Positions 1-10,059 of a stretch of DNA of 64,000 nt are shown piece after piece; the first letter of the stretch is position 1, and each line of letters begins with the position of its first letter. The DNA comes from Planobacterium oryzisoli (lineage in GTDB: Bacteria; Bacteroidota; Bacteroidia; Flavobacteriales; Weeksellaceae). The notes beneath the pieces are model-generated. The model was not told the origin of the DNA. It made no database searches and saw only the letters and a program-made list of their open reading frames with translations. The position numbers and the translations under genes were made by a program. The stretch spans positions 186,001 through 250,000 of the forward strand of contig NZ_JADKYY010000001.1 in NCBI RefSeq assembly GCF_015354315.1, read 5' to 3'.

Positions 1-13
1 GTATTTCTTTCAT
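1..13 (-). CDS. trpD: Start of a gene downstream of trpG, probably anthranilate phosphoribosyltransferase (partial)
   Basis: Only the first four codons (M-K-E-I) lie in the window. The ATG at 13-11 is three bases past the trpG stop, as expected for the next gene of a trp operon. Flavobacterial TrpD proteins often begin in a similar way and trpD usually follows trpG, so the identity is inferred from position, not from domain evidence. Confidence 0.45.
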
Positions 14-16
14 AGT

Positions 17-598
17 TTAAATGCTTAGGAAGTTAGAGATGATTTGTTTGCCATGGGGTGTTAAGATGCTTTCCGGATGGTACTGCACGCCATGGACCTG
101 GTAGGTAGTGTGCTCTAGTGACATAATCATCCCTTGGGAATCTACCGAGGTTATACGCAGCTGCTTTGGAAATCCTTCGCGGTTGACAGCCCAGGAATGG
201 TATCTTCCAACCTCGATGCGCTCTGGAAGCCCTTGCAGTAGAGCTGCCTCAGGATAAGTCTGGAGGGCAGTAGTAGCCACGCCATGGTAAATTTGGCTCA
301 AATTGGTAAGAGAGCCTCCAAAGGCCTCGGCAATAGCCTGTTGACCCAAACAGACTCCCAGGATTTTTTTACTTGGTGCATACCGGCGCACCAAGTCCAG
401 AGTGATTCCAGCCTCACTCGGTATGCCGGGGCCTGGAGAGATCACTATACTGGAAAACGCTTCCACTTCGTCCAAAGCGATTTTATCGTTTTTATGCACC
501 TGTACCTGAAAGGGGCAGGAGCGCTCAATCATTTGCACAAGATTGTAGGTAAAACTATCGTAATTATCTAGAACCAGTATTTTATCATTTGTTTTCAT
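17..598 (-). CDS. trpG: Anthranilate synthase glutamine amidotransferase subunit
   Basis: This class I glutamine amidotransferase (193 aa, full length) releases ammonia from glutamine for TrpE in the first committed step of tryptophan synthesis in the cytoplasm. The N-terminus has the family pattern LVLDNYDSFTYNL. The nucleophile elbow is GVCLGQQ with Cys83, and the C-terminal His174 and Glu176 sit in QYHPES, completing the triad. It starts nine bases after the trpE stop, so the two are cotranscribed and share the attenuator upstream of trpE. Flavobacteria often use one such subunit for both anthranilate and p-aminobenzoate synthesis, so a PabA role as well is possible. The TrpG name rests on the operon context. 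Confidence 0.93.
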   Translation of the reverse strand: MKTNDKILVLDNYDSFTYNLVQMIERSCPFQVQVHKNDKIALDEVEAFSSIVISPGPGIPSEAGITLDLVRRYAPSKKILGVCLGQQAIAEAFGGSLTNLSQIYHGVATTALQTYPEAALLQGLPERIEVGRYHSWAVNREGFPKQLRITSVDSQGMIMSLEHTTYQVHGVQYHPESILTPHGKQIISNFLSI

Positions 599-607
599 AG
601 AGGTACA

Positions 608-2026
608 TTATGCTATGGTTTGTGCTTTTATAAGTGCCTGCTTCAGTGCACCGAGTTTATGATCTACTTCTTTTAATTCGTTGTGGGGAACGGAACTTGC
701 AACAATCCCGGCACCAGCCTGGTAGCTCAGGGTGTAGTTCTTACTTAAAAGAGTACGAATCATTATTGCCATATTACAAGTCCCGTCCAGACCCATAAAG
801 CCAATGGCTCCACCGTAGTATTGTCGTGCGGTGGGCTCAAAGCTGTCGATCAGTTCCATGGCTCTGCGTTTGGGCGCTCCCGAGAGCGTACCTTGAGGAA
901 AGGTGCTTGCCAGTACCGCAAAAGCGTTTGCTTCAGGCTCCAGGTCACTCTGTACCTCACTTACCATGTGAATAACATGGGAGAACAAATGGATCTCCTT
1001 GAATTTCGTTACGGTGGTGTTCTTGCCCATTATGCTTAAATCATTGCGCGCTAAATCCACCAGCATCGTGTGCTCGGAATTTTCTTTAGGATCGTCTTTA
1101 AGCGCCCGGGCCAGGTCTAGGTCTTTTTCCGCATCGTGTGTGCGGGAGAATGTGCCTGCAATAGGATGAATGGTGGCCTTGTTGTTTTCAATAAGAAGCT
1201 GGCTCTCTGGGCTTGACCCCATTAAGCGGTAGTCTCCAAAATCAAAATAGAAAAGGTAAGGTGAAGGGTTGATATGACGAAGGGCTCGGTACACGTTGAA
1301 ATCATCTCCCTCGAAGCCCTGGCTAAACTGCCGGGAGAGAACTATCTGAAAGACGTCCCCACGGAAAATATGCTTTTTAGCTGCTTCCACCAGACTGATA
1401 AATGCATCATTGGAGAGATTGGAGCGTTCCTCACCGCGCAACTTAAAGGGAAAAACAGGGGCGTTCTTTTCCTGGATCAACTGTTTGATGAAGTGGCTCT
1501 GGGAAACAAGGCCCGGAAGAGCGTTTTCCAGTAGGAACATCTCATCGTTATGGTGGTTGATTGCAATTACATATTGGTAGAGCCTAAATCGGACTAGTGG
1601 TAGTGCGTCTTTTTCCGCCTTGTCTGCAAACTTCAAACCCTGGAAATCTTGCACAGCATCGTAGGCGATGTACCCAAACAGTCCCTGCGCACGTTTTTCA
1701 ATGGAGCCTTTCTTTGCTTCACTTGGGAAGCACTGCGTAAAGTGGTGTAACAGGGAAGTTATTTCACCTGGTGGCAGTTCCAGTTGCTCAGGCTCCTGTA
1801 GTGGGAACTTGATTTCTGCAAGGCCTTCCGTGGAGATTTCGACCCCTGCGATGGGATTAATGGCAATAAAGGAAAAATTATTCTGTGCGTTCTGGTTTCC
1901 GGCACTTTCTAAAAGTACCGTATCGCGAAATTTATCCCGTATGCGCAGATAAATGCCAATAGGAGTGTACAGGTCGCTAAGTAGCGATGTACTGTGGGTT
2001 TTGAGAGGGTATTTGGTAGTAAACAT
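608..2026 (-). CDS. trpE: Anthranilate synthase component I
   Basis: This 472-aa protein converts chorismate plus ammonia to anthranilate, together with TrpG. The N-terminal half carries the LLES motif (residues 38-41) linked in TrpE proteins to tryptophan feedback inhibition, which separates it from PabB. The C-terminal chorismate-binding domain shows GTFSR, FPQGTLSGAPKRRAMELID and QYYGGAIGF. It is the first structural gene of the operon, 15 bases after the T-tract of an attenuator hairpin and 74 bases after the stop of a leader peptide rich in Trp codons. It is therefore probably controlled both by transcription attenuation and by allosteric inhibition. Length and motifs are complete. Confidence 0.96.
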   Translation of the reverse strand: MFTTKYPLKTHSTSLLSDLYTPIGIYLRIRDKFRDTVLLESAGNQNAQNNFSFIAINPIAGVEISTEGLAEIKFPLQEPEQLELPPGEITSLLHHFTQCFPSEAKKGSIEKRAQGLFGYIAYDAVQDFQGLKFADKAEKDALPLVRFRLYQYVIAINHHNDEMFLLENALPGLVSQSHFIKQLIQEKNAPVFPFKLRGEERSNLSNDAFISLVEAAKKHIFRGDVFQIVLSRQFSQGFEGDDFNVYRALRHINPSPYLFYFDFGDYRLMGSSPESQLLIENNKATIHPIAGTFSRTHDAEKDLDLARALKDDPKENSEHTMLVDLARNDLSIMGKNTTVTKFKEIHLFSHVIHMVSEVQSDLEPEANAFAVLASTFPQGTLSGAPKRRAMELIDSFEPTARQYYGGAIGFMGLDGTCNMAIMIRTLLSKNYTLSYQAGAGIVASSVPHNELKEVDHKLGALKQALIKAQTIA

Positions 2027-2040
2027 AAAAATTGGGGATT

Positions 2041-2078
2041 AAAAAAAGGACTTTGACACACGATGTCAAAGTCCTTTT
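2041..2078 (-). terminator. trp attenuator terminator
   Basis: On the minus strand a perfect 15-bp stem (AAAAGGACTTTGACA at 2078-2064 with its complement at 2058-2044) closes a 5-base loop and ends in a T-tract reaching 2041. It lies between the trp leader peptide and the trpE start. Its 5' arm can instead pair with a segment inside the leader peptide gene (2132-2123), the hallmark of attenuation. Confidence 0.93.
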
Positions 2079-2143
2079 CATTGTAACTGTAAACAAAAGA
2101 TTAAACAATACAAGAATGCTTCAGACTCTGACCTGAGTTTGAA
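2065..2143 (-). promoter_or_regulatory. trp attenuator: alternative antiterminator pairings
   Basis: Read on the minus strand, segment 1 (TTCAAACTC, 2143-2135) follows the Trp codons and can pair with segment 2 (GAGTCTGAA, 2128-2120), 8 of 9 pairs. Segment 2 (GTCAGAGTCT, 2132-2123) can pair with segment 3 (GGACTTTGAC, 2074-2065) over 10 pairs, two of them G-U. Segment 3 is the 5' arm of the terminator. A ribosome stalled on the Trp codons would cover segment 1, free segment 2 to hold segment 3, and let transcription reach trpE. Pairing was worked out by eye. Confidence 0.85.
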
Positions 2144-2169
2144 TGCCACCACCATGTATTGTTTGTCAT
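2101..2169 (-). CDS. trpL: trp operon leader peptide with three tandem Trp codons
   Basis: This is a 22-codon reading frame starting at ATG 2169 and ending at TAA 2103-2101. Residues 6-8 are Trp-Trp-Trp, encoded by TGG TGG TGG at 2154-2146. Three tandem Trp codons are very unlikely by chance in so short a frame directly downstream of a promoter and upstream of trpE. The peptide itself should have no function; its translation senses charged tRNA-Trp. It lies about a dozen bases after the predicted transcription start and just before the mutually exclusive hairpins described for the attenuator. Confidence 0.92.
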   Translation of the reverse strand: MTNNTWWWHSNSGQSLKHSCIV

Positions 2170-2184
2170 TGTTTTCACTGGGAG

Positions 2185-2215
2185 CAAATATAGAAATGTT
2201 TTTAAATTATACAAA
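2185..2215 (-). promoter_or_regulatory. trp operon promoter
   Basis: The minus strand has TTTG at 2215-2212, a 19-base spacer and TATATTTG at 2192-2185. This is a full match to the Bacteroidota TTTG / TAnnTTTG promoter. Predicted start is near 2180, about 10 bases before the trpL ATG. Confidence 0.88.
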
Positions 2216-2276
2216 AAAAAGTGGGCAGATTGTTTTTTCAAAATTTCCATTAGGGCAAAAAGTAATATTTAATCCC

Positions 2277-2284
2277 TAAATTTG
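2277..2284 (+). promoter_or_regulatory. lysS -7 box
   Basis: TAAATTTG matches TAnnTTTG, 21 bases before the lysS ATG. No clear TTG element is seen about 20 bases upstream. The trp and lysS promoters are back to back in this 279-base divergent gap. Confidence 0.6.
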
Positions 2285-2305
2285 CAGCTTGAAATTTAAC
2301 GAAAA

Positions 2306-4003
2306 ATGGCATTATCAGAACAGGAAATAATACGCAGAGAAAAACTACGCAAGCTCTCGGAACGAGGTATTGAGGCTTTTCCCGCTGCCGAATATAAAAT
2401 TTCGCACTCTACCGAACAGATAGAAAAAGATTTTAAGGAAGGCAGTAAGGTAAAGATCGCGGGAAGGCTTATGTCGCGACGTATCCAAGGAAAGGCCAGT
2501 TTTGCCGAACTGCAGGATTCTACCGGGCGTATTCAACTTTATTTTAACCGGGATGAGATTTGTCCTGGAGAGGACAAGGAACTGTATAATGAAATCTATA
2601 AGCACCTTTTGGATATAGGTGATATTATCGGCGTTGAAGGTGAGCTCTTTATGACCCAAGTGGGGGAGCGTACCGTTAAGGTGGAGAATTTCACGCTTTT
2701 AGCCAAGGCCCTACGCCCACTGCCAAGTGCAAAGACGGATGAAAATGGAGTAGTGCACGATGCCTTCAGCGATCCGGAACTACGCTACCGCCAGCGTTAT
2801 GTGGATCTTACGGTAAATCCTCAAGTAAAAGAGGTTTTCGTAAAGAGAACCAAACTATTCAATGCGATGCGCTCTTTCTTTAACGACGCTGGGTATTTTG
2901 AAGTGGAGACCCCTATACTTCAGTCCATTCCTGGGGGCGCAGCCGCCAGGCCTTTTATTACGCACCATAATGCATTAGATATTCCATTGTACTTACGAAT
3001 TGCCAACGAACTGTATCTGAAGCGTTTGATAGTAGGTGGTTTTGACGGTGTCTACGAATTCTCCAAGAACTTCCGCAATGAGGGAATGGACCGCACACAC
3101 AACCCGGAATTTACGGCAATGGAAATTTATGTGGCCTATAAGGACTACCATTGGATGATGGAATTCACCGAGCAATTGTTGGAATTCTGCGCACTACAGG
3201 TCAATGGAAGTACCGAGTCCCAGTTTCAGGAGCATACCATTAATTGGAAAGCGCCCTATCCACGCGTGTCTATGACCGAGGCCATTCAGCGCTTTACAGG
3301 TTTTGACATCACAGGCAAAACAGAGAAAGAACTTTATGATTTTGCAAAATCTATAGGGATAGAAGTGGATCAGAGCATGGGGAAAGGTAAACTCATCGAT
3401 GAGATATTCGGAGAAAAATGTGAGGGCAATTTCATTCAGCCTACCTTCATTACCGACTACCCCGTGGAAATGTCTCCCCTTACCAAGAAACACAGGACCG
3501 AGCCGGGTCTTACAGAGCGTTTCGAATTAATGGTATGTGGAAAAGAAATTGCCAATGCGTACTCGGAGCTCAACGATCCGATCGACCAGCGTCAGCGTTT
3601 TGAAGCGCAGCTGCAGCTCTCCGAGCGCGGGGACGACGAGGCCATGTTTATCGATGAAGATTTCCTTCGTGCCCTGGAATACGGAATGCCACCGACCTCA
3701 GGACTTGGAATTGGTATGGACCGACTTATCATGTTCCTAACGAATAATCCCTCCATCCAGGAAGTACTCTTCTTTCCTCAAATGAAACCAGAGAAACAAG
3801 CATTGGCAGTGGAGCTAGGAGAGGACGAAAAGGTGATTCTAACGGTACTTGACTCCCAGGCGGAGCCTATGACCTTAGAAGAGGTTAAAGCCCAGGCACA
3901 ACTCTCTGGGAAGAAATGGGACAAAGCCACAAAGGCTCTTAGTAAGAATGCCTTGATAAAGATTCAGAAAATTAACGACCAGTTGGTCATGGAAAAACTC
4001 TAA
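2306..4003 (+). CDS. lysS: Lysine--tRNA ligase (class II) with C-terminal extension
   Basis: This cytoplasmic enzyme charges tRNA-Lys with lysine using ATP. The 565-aa chain has an N-terminal OB-fold anticodon-binding domain (about residues 50-150; KIAGRLMSRRIQGKASFAELQD) and a class II catalytic core with motif 2 near FSKNFRNEGMDRTHNPEFT and motif 3 in GLGIGMDRLIM. Bacterial LysRS is usually about 500 aa. Here about 65 residues follow the motif 3 region (from about residue 495), basic near the end and with a predicted helix-turn-helix character (LEEVKAQAQLSGKKWDKATK). Such tails occur in Bacteroidota. It is monocistronic: its own promoter and a strong terminator flank it. Confidence 0.96.
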   Translation: MALSEQEIIRREKLRKLSERGIEAFPAAEYKISHSTEQIEKDFKEGSKVKIAGRLMSRRIQGKASFAELQDSTGRIQLYFNRDEICPGEDKELYNEIYKHLLDIGDIIGVEGELFMTQVGERTVKVENFTLLAKALRPLPSAKTDENGVVHDAFSDPELRYRQRYVDLTVNPQVKEVFVKRTKLFNAMRSFFNDAGYFEVETPILQSIPGGAAARPFITHHNALDIPLYLRIANELYLKRLIVGGFDGVYEFSKNFRNEGMDRTHNPEFTAMEIYVAYKDYHWMMEFTEQLLEFCALQVNGSTESQFQEHTINWKAPYPRVSMTEAIQRFTGFDITGKTEKELYDFAKSIGIEVDQSMGKGKLIDEIFGEKCEGNFIQPTFITDYPVEMSPLTKKHRTEPGLTERFELMVCGKEIANAYSELNDPIDQRQRFEAQLQLSERGDDEAMFIDEDFLRALEYGMPPTSGLGIGMDRLIMFLTNNPSIQEVLFFPQMKPEKQALAVELGEDEKVILTVLDSQAEPMTLEEVKAQAQLSGKKWDKATKALSKNALIKIQKINDQLVMEKL

Positions 4004-4070
4004 CCCCAAAGGGTCCAATTGGAATAAGAAATTTCATGATATACCCACTGGAGTTAGGTGTAGGGTACTA

Positions 4071-4102
4071 CCCGGAAAAGATGCGTCTTTTCCGGGTTTT
4101 TT
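4071..4102 (+). terminator. lysS terminator
   Basis: An 11-bp stem (CCCGGAAAAGA / TCTTTTCCGGG) with loop TGCG is followed by six T, 67 bases after the lysS stop. Confidence 0.93.
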
Positions 4103-6269
<2,167 letters not shown>

Positions 6270-6289
6270 TGGCGCACCAAACACTATAG

Positions 6290-6315
6290 GCCCTCCGAAA
6301 AAGGAGGGCTTTTTT
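6290..6315 (+). terminator. gyrB terminator
   Basis: A 7-bp GC-rich stem (GCCCTCC / GGAGGGC) is followed by six T, 20 bases after the gyrB stop. Confidence 0.92.
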
Positions 6316-6365
6316 GTGCGTAAGCTCCAAGAAAATTATTTGAATGTTTCGTACCTTTATCGGCT

Positions 6366-7217
6366 ATGGTTCAGGCAGCGTTCATCATTAACCCTTTTTC
6401 GGCAGGCGGTAACTACCAGGGATTTATAAAGAAACTGGAAACTTTGTGGGAAAATCCACTTATCTATATTTCCGATTCGATACAAGGCACGGCTCGTTTT
6501 ATCGAAGAGACCAAGGAAACGGTCCAGGTATACGTCGCCGTAGGAGGAGACGGTACCATCTCCACCGTCGCACGGCATTTAGTGCATACGGATAAGGTGC
6601 TGGCAATTTTTCCTGCGGGCAGCGGAAATGGTTTTTCCAATGAAACGAATTTTACTACCGACCTTAAAAGTCTGCTTTCCAGAATACAGGAATTCAAAAC
6701 GCATAGAATGGATACCTTTACTGTCAATGGAAGGCTTTCAATCAATGTGTCGGGGGTAGGATTTGATGGAAGTGTGGTACGACGCTTCGAGCGAACCGAG
6801 CGCGGATTTATTAACTACATTAAGGTTGCGCTCAAGACATTCTTTGTTTATCGTCCCGTGCGAATCGAATTTCTGGATTCTAAATATTCCGATTGCAACG
6901 GCAAGTACCTAATGCTTAATCTGGCCAATACACGCCAGTTTGGAAACCATGCCTATATTGCGCCCCATGCCAATAGTACGGACGGGTTGGTGGATGTGGT
7001 ACTTGTTAAGAAATTTCCCACATTCTATTCAGCGCTCTTTACCTACCGGATGTTTACCCGGACCTTGCGCCAGGACAAATACGTACGGTATCTCTCCGTC
7101 TCGAAAATTCGTTTTAAAGTCAATTCCAGTAAATGGCATATTGATGGGGAATACCAGTCCATCAAATCTCCGGTAGAGGTGGAGGTGCAACCTAAAAGTC
7201 TAAGGGTTTTAAGCTAA
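6366..7217 (+). CDS. Diacylglycerol kinase-family lipid kinase
   Basis: This 283-aa protein belongs to the DAGK catalytic domain family (YegS/DgkB-like), soluble or membrane-associated enzymes that phosphorylate diacylglycerol, sphingoid bases or similar lipids with ATP. The nucleotide-binding signature GGDGT is at residues 60-64 and is followed by FPAGSGNGFSNE, the glycine-rich loop of the family. The second lobe carries VSGVGFDGSVVRRFE. No transmembrane segment is visible. It starts 50 bases after the gyrB terminator; a weak -7 match (TACCTTTA, 6353-6360) precedes it. The true substrate cannot be told from sequence. It ends 18 bases from the convergent ggt gene and no hairpin terminator is visible in that short gap. 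Confidence 0.87.
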   Translation: MVQAAFIINPFSAGGNYQGFIKKLETLWENPLIYISDSIQGTARFIEETKETVQVYVAVGGDGTISTVARHLVHTDKVLAIFPAGSGNGFSNETNFTTDLKSLLSRIQEFKTHRMDTFTVNGRLSINVSGVGFDGSVVRRFERTERGFINYIKVALKTFFVYRPVRIEFLDSKYSDCNGKYLMLNLANTRQFGNHAYIAPHANSTDGLVDVVLVKKFPTFYSALFTYRMFTRTLRQDKYVRYLSVSKIRFKVNSSKWHIDGEYQSIKSPVEVEVQPKSLRVLS

Positions 7218-7235
7218 TCTTTTGAAGCTTTTTTC

Positions 7236-8921
7236 TTATTGGTAAGCTATGGAGTCGTCCCCTCTGGGGTCAGCCACGCCGTGCACCTCTCCGGTTGGTC
7301 CAATCACGATGAGTTCTACTCTGCCAATTTGGCTGGTGCTCTTTAACGCATGTTGTTTGCTTTTCAGATCCTGTAGGAGTTCTAGGGAGAGACCCTCTTC
7401 GTACAGTATGCTGTCGGGAAGCCATTGGTGGTGGAATCTAGGTAGATGTAAGGCGCGTCCCGGATCTATTTTGAAATCCAGTAATGCCACCAATGTTTGG
7501 AATACCGAAGTAGGTATGGTCGTGCCTCCAGGAGTTCCAACAATAACCACAGGCTTGTTGTTTTTTACCACAATGGTGGGACTCATGGAGGAAAGCATCC
7601 GCTTTCCAGGCGCCACCGCATTGGCCTTTCCTCCTACCGCTCCAAACATATTAGGTACGCCGGGCTTTATGGAAAAATCGTCCATTTCGTTGTTGAGAAA
7701 AAAACCTGCGCCGTCCACCACAACCTTGCTTCCGTACAGACCATTAAGGGTAGTGGTAAGAGATACTGCATTACCCAAGGCGTCGTAGATGGAGATGTGG
7801 GTGGTCTCTGTACTCTCCTCTAGCGGCTGTACCACTTTCCCTACTGCTGCGCTAGGGGTGGCTACTGCACTATCAAACGATTTCCAGCGCTGAGTTAGGT
7901 ACTGTTCACTGGTAAGAAGTGCACTGGGGTCTTTAATAAAGGCTGGATCTCCCATGTACTCGGCGCGGTCTGCAAATGCCCTGCGTTCTGCCTCCACGAG
8001 TGTATGCACCACACGGGGCGAATGGAACTGCATACCGTTAAAATCTTCTTTTGAAATATACGAAAGCATTTGGTGCAAAAGGATGCCGCCACTGGAAGGA
8101 AGAGGCATGGTGAGTACCTGATGGCCCCTATAGTGAAATTGCTGGACGTTTCGCCATAATGGTCGGTAGAGTGCAAGGTCCTGTAGCGAGAGTATACCTC
8201 CACCTCTTTGCATTTCTTTTGTGATGAGTTTTGCCGTAGTACCCGTATAAAATTCTTCTTTTCCGTTACGTGCGATACGCTCCAGGGTATTTGCAAGGTC
8301 CTTCTGAACTAAGATATCTCCTTCTACCCATGCCGTAGGTCGAACAAAAGCATTTGAAGAGGTGTTGAGTGCTGCGAATTCTTTCTGATGGGAATTTAAA
8401 AGGGCAGCTTCCCTAGCGGTAATAGCAAAGCCGTTTTTAGCCAGTTTAATGGCGGGTTGTATAAGTTGGTCCATTGAAAGCTGTGCTCTGGGGTGCAAAG
8501 CAAAAATACCTGCCACAGTCCCTGGAACTCCGACTGCCAAATGGCCATATTGAGAAAGATCGGTCTGGGCACGGCCGTTACTGTCAAGGTACATATCGGC
8601 GTGGGCTTTCCCCGGTGCAGTCTCACGAAAGTCCAGAGCCAAGTTTTCGCCCGATGCAGTACGTCCCACCATAAATCCGCCGCCACCGAGATTTCCAGCC
8701 TGTGGATATACTACAGCCAGGGCAAACTGTGTAGCTATCGCTGCATCGAATGCATTTCCTCCCTGACGTAATACTAGTGCTCCTGCCTCACTTGCCAGTG
8801 GATGAGCCGAAACCACCATGCCTCTGTTGTGTACGCGAAGTTCTTTAATAGTAGGATAGGGTACTACCTGTGCGGGGAGGGCAGTAGCGAAGAGAAGCAA
8901 GAATAAAAACAGGAATTTCAT
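7236..8921 (-). CDS. ggt: Gamma-glutamyltransferase, secreted
   Basis: This secreted enzyme hydrolyses or transfers the gamma-glutamyl group of glutathione and related compounds. The chosen ATG at 8921 gives 561 aa starting with a signal peptide (MKFLFLFLLLFATALPAQ). An in-frame TTG at 8939 lies inside the predicted -7 box and cannot be transcribed. The precursor self-cleaves before a catalytic Thr: the motif TETTHISIYD places it at Thr373, matching Thr391 of E. coli Ggt. Downstream are LSSMSPTIV and the oxyanion-type GGTTIPTS. Length matches the family (about 560-580). It could supply cysteinylglycine and glutamate from external glutathione. Confidence 0.94.
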   Translation of the reverse strand: MKFLFLFLLLFATALPAQVVPYPTIKELRVHNRGMVVSAHPLASEAGALVLRQGGNAFDAAIATQFALAVVYPQAGNLGGGGFMVGRTASGENLALDFRETAPGKAHADMYLDSNGRAQTDLSQYGHLAVGVPGTVAGIFALHPRAQLSMDQLIQPAIKLAKNGFAITAREAALLNSHQKEFAALNTSSNAFVRPTAWVEGDILVQKDLANTLERIARNGKEEFYTGTTAKLITKEMQRGGGILSLQDLALYRPLWRNVQQFHYRGHQVLTMPLPSSGGILLHQMLSYISKEDFNGMQFHSPRVVHTLVEAERRAFADRAEYMGDPAFIKDPSALLTSEQYLTQRWKSFDSAVATPSAAVGKVVQPLEESTETTHISIYDALGNAVSLTTTLNGLYGSKVVVDGAGFFLNNEMDDFSIKPGVPNMFGAVGGKANAVAPGKRMLSSMSPTIVVKNNKPVVIVGTPGGTTIPTSVFQTLVALLDFKIDPGRALHLPRFHHQWLPDSILYEEGLSLELLQDLKSKQHALKSTSQIGRVELIVIGPTGEVHGVADPRGDDSIAYQ

Positions 8922-8936
8922 GGATATATTTTTGTC

Positions 8937-8970
8937 CAAATGTACACAATCCTTTTATTAAGCGGTCAAA
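8937..8970 (-). promoter_or_regulatory. ggt promoter
   Basis: The minus strand has TTTG (8970-8967), a 22-base spacer and TACATTTG (8944-8937), 15 bases before the ggt ATG. Confidence 0.75.
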
Positions 8971-8975
8971 TTTGC

Positions 8976-8983
8976 TATTTTTG
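8976..8983 (+). promoter_or_regulatory. tdh -7 box
   Basis: TATTTTTG matches TAnnTTTG, 22 bases before the tdh ATG at 9006. It sits back to back with the ggt promoter, so the 84-base gap carries two divergent promoters. Confidence 0.65.
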
Positions 8984-9005
8984 TGTCTATACGAATAAAC
9001 TATTT

Positions 9006-9959
9006 ATGGCTACAGAGAAAATCCTCATTACCGGGGCACTAGGTCAAATCGGAACCGAGTTAACCAACCGCTTGGTGGAAATACATGGACGTGAAAATGT
9101 GGTGGCTTCCGGTTTGGATCGGTACGATCAGAATCTAACCAGCGCAGGTTATTACGAACGTATGGACGTGACCAATACCCAATTAGTACGTCAAATAGTG
9201 AAAGACTACGAAATCACCACAGTGTACCACCTGGCATCACTGCTTTCAGGTACCTCAGAGAAGCAGCCCCTTTTTGCTTGGAAACTCAACGTGGAACCTC
9301 TTATTAATTTTTGTGAGATGGCACGCGAAGGTCTGCTTTCAAAAATATTCTGGCCAAGTTCAATTGCTGTATTTGGAAAAGGGATTCCAAAGGAAAACGT
9401 AGCGCAGGATGTAGTGCTTAATCCTACGACCGTCTACGGTATATCCAAATTGGCAGGCGAAAAATGGTGCGAGTACTACCACGACAAATACGGAGTGGAT
9501 GTACGAAGTATACGGTATCCAGGCCTTATCTCCTATAAAACACCCCCAGGGGGAGGTACCACCGACTACGCCGTGGAAATTTTCTACAAAGCCATCGAAG
9601 AGAATTCCTATACGAGCTTCATAACGGAAGACACCTTCATGCCTATGCTTTATATGGAAGATGCCATTGAAGCCACACTGAAACTCATGCAAGCAGAGAA
9701 AGATGCATTGAGCGTACGCACTTCCTACAATCTCGGTGGAATGTCCTTTAGTCCCAAAGAGCTGGCTGCTGCTATTGAAAAGAAGCAGCCGGGATTTACC
9801 ATTTCCTACCAGCCGGATTTTCGTCAGGCCATTGCAGATAGTTGGCCTGCCTCTATTGATGACTCCGTAGCACGTCAAGATTGGGGTTTAACGTATAAGT
9901 ACGGACTGGAGGAAATGACAGAAGATATGCTGAAAAATCTAAAGGAAAAGCTTAAATAA
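9006..9959 (+). CDS. tdh: L-threonine 3-dehydrogenase, SDR type
   Basis: This 317-aa NAD-dependent extended short-chain dehydrogenase resembles UDP-galactose epimerases in fold and matches the Flavobacterium type of threonine dehydrogenase (threonine to 2-amino-3-ketobutyrate). The Rossmann motif GALGQIG is at residues 10-16 and the active-site YGISK has Tyr144 and Lys148; WPSSIAVFG supplies the catalytic Ser region. The ATG at 9006 was chosen because longer in-frame extensions run through the -7 box at 8976-8983. The SDR-type Tdh is unrelated to the zinc-dependent enzyme of E. coli. A generic NAD-dependent epimerase is the alternative. A strong terminator follows. Confidence 0.85.
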   Translation: MATEKILITGALGQIGTELTNRLVEIHGRENVVASGLDRYDQNLTSAGYYERMDVTNTQLVRQIVKDYEITTVYHLASLLSGTSEKQPLFAWKLNVEPLINFCEMAREGLLSKIFWPSSIAVFGKGIPKENVAQDVVLNPTTVYGISKLAGEKWCEYYHDKYGVDVRSIRYPGLISYKTPPGGGTTDYAVEIFYKAIEENSYTSFITEDTFMPMLYMEDAIEATLKLMQAEKDALSVRTSYNLGGMSFSPKELAAAIEKKQPGFTISYQPDFRQAIADSWPASIDDSVARQDWGLTYKYGLEEMTEDMLKNLKEKLK

Positions 9960-10030
9960 ATAGTTTAATTAATTAGTGTAATTTATTGTTTTACAAATAT
10001 TTAATTGAACAATATTCAAGTATATTCTAA

Positions 10031-10059
10031 CGGCCGGAGATACTCCGGCCGCTCTTTTT
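10031..10059 (+). terminator. tdh terminator
   Basis: A perfect 9-bp stem (CGGCCGGAG / CTCCGGCCG) with a 3-base loop ends in CTCTTTTTT. It lies between convergent genes. Confidence 0.9.

Noticed and set aside
7218-7235. A terminator between the lipid kinase gene and ggt
   Set aside because: The 18-base gap is T-rich but no stem could be formed by eye.
8922-9005. Longer in-frame starts for ggt (TTG at 8939) and tdh (8940)
   Set aside because: Both lie within or upstream of the predicted -7 boxes; the shorter ATG starts give a clean signal peptide and a Rossmann motif at the usual place.
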